In this document: positions 40,280-60,289 of the stretch, piece by piece
How positions within the stretch are numbered: position 1 is the first letter of the stretch
Layout of the letters: the number at the start of each line of letters is the position of its first letter
Source of the DNA: Cristatella mucedo
Taxonomy: Eukaryota; Bryozoa; Phylactolaemata; Cristatellidae
Assembly (NCBI GenBank): GCA_009760855.2
Contig: WPIO01000395.1
Location: forward strand, 1 to 60,289
Direction: 5' to 3'
Length of the DNA: 60,289 nucleotides
The notes under the pieces: model-generated
The model's input: only the letters and a program-made list of their open reading frames with translations
Databases searched by the model: none
Told to the model about the DNA's origin: nothing
Translations under genes and position numbers: made by a program

Positions 40280-40320
<41 letters not shown>
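39985..40320 (+). repeat. Compound GA/GACA/GACG purine block
   Basis: About 335 bases of GA with interspersed GACA and GACGGA units. It sits where the 5' part of the Tigger element would be expected. Confidence 0.95.
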
Positions 40321-40323
40321 CAG

Positions 40324-41466
40324 CTGTTGCTGAAGGAAAGGACCGTGACGACTTTGGATTTTGCACTGGATTCATCGCCCTTCACCAAGGTACGACAGCT
40401 ACGACTAGGTGACGGATTCGTCAAGCGTAAGCGTCGTCTTCGCATTCGTCAAAGCATTGCTTCCAGCCTCGCAATTCCGGAATCAGATTTTAAGGCATCT
40501 TGGCAATGGTTAAGTCGATTCATAGTTTGGCGTGGATTGCAGAAGATTCTCCTTCACGGAGAGGAAGCAGAAGTCAACAAGAACGATCCAGAATCGTTAG
40601 CTGCTTTAGAAAACCTTTACATGATTATCACGCAATGTGACCCTGAAAATGTCTACAAAATGAACGAAACCAGTTTGTTTATTCGACTGCTTCCAAGATA
40701 TAGTCTTCTTATGACAGACAAGGATATTTCAACCACTAGAGGCAAAAAGAAGTCGAAAGATCGCGTTTCTCTGATTGTTTGCACCAACGCAACCGGAGCT
40801 CACAAAATTCCTTGCGCTTTGATCGAAAAACCCAAAGAACCAGCTTGTATTAAGGACTAACATTGGCCAGCTCCTTATTTCAATCAAGCGAAAGCTTTAG
40901 AACCAGAACTGGAGGCTGATAGCAATAATGAAGATGTGGCCACCGAACTTGCGAAGGCTTTCGAAAGATTGAATTTATCGATCGCTTCATCAGAACTGGA
41001 AAACTTCGTTCACGTTGATGACGAGAACAACGAGGAATATGTTGATGCGGTATTAGAAGATGTTGACGAGCTTTTGTAGTCGCTGAAGATTTTTGAAAGT
41101 GTGATGGATGATGGTGACGACGTGAATCCTCAATATCTCAATGCCGGTTTAGAAAGTGGAGTTGTATTTCAGGGGTTCGAATCACTTTATAAGTAGGTTC
41201 TCGCCATCGAGTATCAGCTACTCTGCTCTGAATGTCAAATTGAAGCTGGTAATACATTCAAAGATCTTAAGGAACCGTTTGAATAATTTCTGAGCAAGAT
41301 CCGGGTTCCCCTCCAAGCCGAACGCAAGAAACTTCAAAACCTGCACCAAATGACGAGTCATGACACGTCAAACTAATAAATCTTGACTCGGAATTTTAGG
41401 GAAAAATATGCGTACTTAACCAGTTTACGTACTTAAACGGGTGCGTACTTAAGCGGGAGGCTACTG
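40324..41466 (+). pseudogene. Tigger/pogo transposase relic, internally deleted
   Basis: CENP-B/Tigger-type protein. Visible: the end of the second DNA-binding helix domain (ESDFKASWQWLSRF), ILLHGEEAEV, then CDPENVYKMNETSLFIRLLP, where family members have MDET, so the first catalytic Asp is Asn. Then GKKKSKDRVSLIVCTNATGA. A stop follows KD at 40858; next HWPAPYFNQ runs straight into an acidic C-terminal tail (to ~41078), so the middle of the DDE domain is deleted. The right end is CTACTG followed by TA. Inactive. Confidence 0.88.
41408..41466 (+). repeat. Tigger right terminus with subterminal repeats
   Basis: Three copies of cgtacttaa-x-cggg-like sequence at ~16-base spacing, then gggaggctactg and TA. 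Copy B homology resumes directly after it. Confidence 0.7.
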
Positions 41467-41554
41467 TATGCTGTGAGCGAAACAGAATTCACACTGTCTC
41501 TCGTTAGGCTGTGTGCAGAATACTCACAGTGGCTGCTAGCACATAGGAGTAGAT

Positions 41555-41560
41555 TTTATT
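41555..41560 (-). promoter_or_regulatory. Candidate poly(A) signal of copy A
   Basis: AATAAA on the minus strand about 785 bases after the stop, in the same context as the copy B signal. Confidence 0.45.
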
Positions 41561-42344
41561 TTCGCAGGTCTACTGCATCATTGTTGACATTTGAGAGCTG
41601 ATTGCACAAAAAATCAAACAGCACCAAGCGTACCAGCCGATGCAGCTGCTTTACAGCAAACATCTCCGAGCGGAGCGTTTTCATGAAGAAGACCATTTCT
41701 GTTTGGGCGGTGACATGGCCGGCAGATTTGGTCAGATAGTGAAGAAAAAGCAGACTAGTTATAGTCCTGCCAACGTAAGCTGCCAGAGAACTTGCAAACA
41801 TTTACACGTGCAAGCGGATCAGCAACACGACGCACCTCTATGCGTACACATACTATGCCGAACCTGAGCTCCAGGAGAGAGCACTCAGAGCATGCACAAA
41901 TGTATAAAAAGCGCTGACTCTTCCTGTAAGCATTTTCAGGAGATAGAAAATCATCAGTACAGTATAACGGCACCGTTTACGAAAAAAATAGGTATTGATG
42001 CTGCTGATCTGAAAAGTTCAATAAAAAGCGTCCGAAGTACCAACGACTTGAGCAGCAAAATAATCCACTAGGAACGCTCTGTCGGCAGATTCGGGCATCC
42101 TGGGGTCGTGTCGGCTCACTTACGAAAAATCGAGTCGTGGAAAATTAATGTCGGCGGTCGACCTCCATGCACCCGTCGCACAAAGGTGCAGAGACTTGCA
42201 AGAGACGCCGAGATCTCGAGTAAGCGAGCCGCCGATTTCGTGATTTGCAGCTAATAAGGACGAGGTGCCACGGTGGCCCTACTTGTACGGTGGCCTCACG
42301 TCGGAATCGCTGTCTGCTGCTCCTCGAGGAGAGCCTTCAGCTAA

Positions 42345-60289
<17,945 letters not shown>

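Larger units (their letters stand above)
32713..42344. other. Region between copy B start and copy A end
   Basis: Upstream 470 bp of copy B shows no clear TATA box. Then a LINE with RT, interleaved inverted repeats, satellite array 2, LINE fragments, a GA-rich block, the Tigger relic and the copy A 3' UTR. Nothing recognised in 37560-38030 or 38830-39470 beyond short ORFs. Confidence 0.7.

Noticed and set aside
39927-40445. Ser/Leu-rich minus-strand ORF of 172 codons
   Set aside because: Driven by the GA-rich block opposite the Tigger relic; no domain.

Overview
The window is animal nuclear DNA. The only conventional gene family in it is split into short exons with GT-AG introns. Everything else is repeat: truncated LINEs of the CR1/L2 type, tRNA-derived SINEs, a pogo/Tigger DNA-transposon relic, a gag-only LTR element, satellite DNA and long GA/CT, CA and TA microsatellites. 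There is no bacterial gene organisation. The mix suggests an invertebrate with a repeat-rich genome; I cannot name a clade from sequence alone.

The gene family is MFSD12, a major-facilitator protein known in vertebrates as a lysosome/melanosome cysteine importer. It lies on the minus strand in at least two head-to-tail copies. Copy B is complete: ten exons from the ATG at 32712 to a stop at 4421, with every splice phase agreeing, giving 1479 coding bases (492 residues). Copy A lies to its right and is cut by the window edge: exons 4-10 are intact between 58537 and 42345, a damaged exon 3 lies near 60.1 kb, and 18 bases of exon 2 remain. A third fragment, copy C, is an exon 2 piece at positions 1-120. 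Copies A and B belong to a segmental duplication: about 3.42-22.05 kb matches about 41.47-60.29 kb in the same order and strand, through introns as well as exons.

Layout: 0-4.4 kb, copy C fragment, LINE pieces, a CT tract and the copy B 3' UTR. 4.4-32.7 kb, copy B; its introns carry LINEs, two SINE families, a 1.8 kb gag-only LTR element (17.2-19.0 kb), half of a satellite pair (26.9-28.65 kb) and an RT-bearing LINE (29.8-32.2 kb). 32.7-42.3 kb, intergenic: the best-preserved LINE RT (33.3-34.75 kb), an interleaved inverted-repeat element (34.94-35.68 kb), the second satellite array (35.77-37.2 kb), a GA-rich block and a deleted Tigger transposase (40.3-41.47 kb). 42.3-60.3 kb, copy A, with a 1.48 kb local tandem duplication around exon 9 and a stretch rich in single-base insertions at the far right.

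The strongest leads are the paralog pair with unequal constraint and different C-terminal tails, a candidate acidic dileucine sorting motif in exon 10, the gag-only LTR element, the SINE family that borrows the LINE 3' tail, the duplicated ~170 bp satellite and the interleaved foldback structure. No defence system, CRISPR or operon is present.
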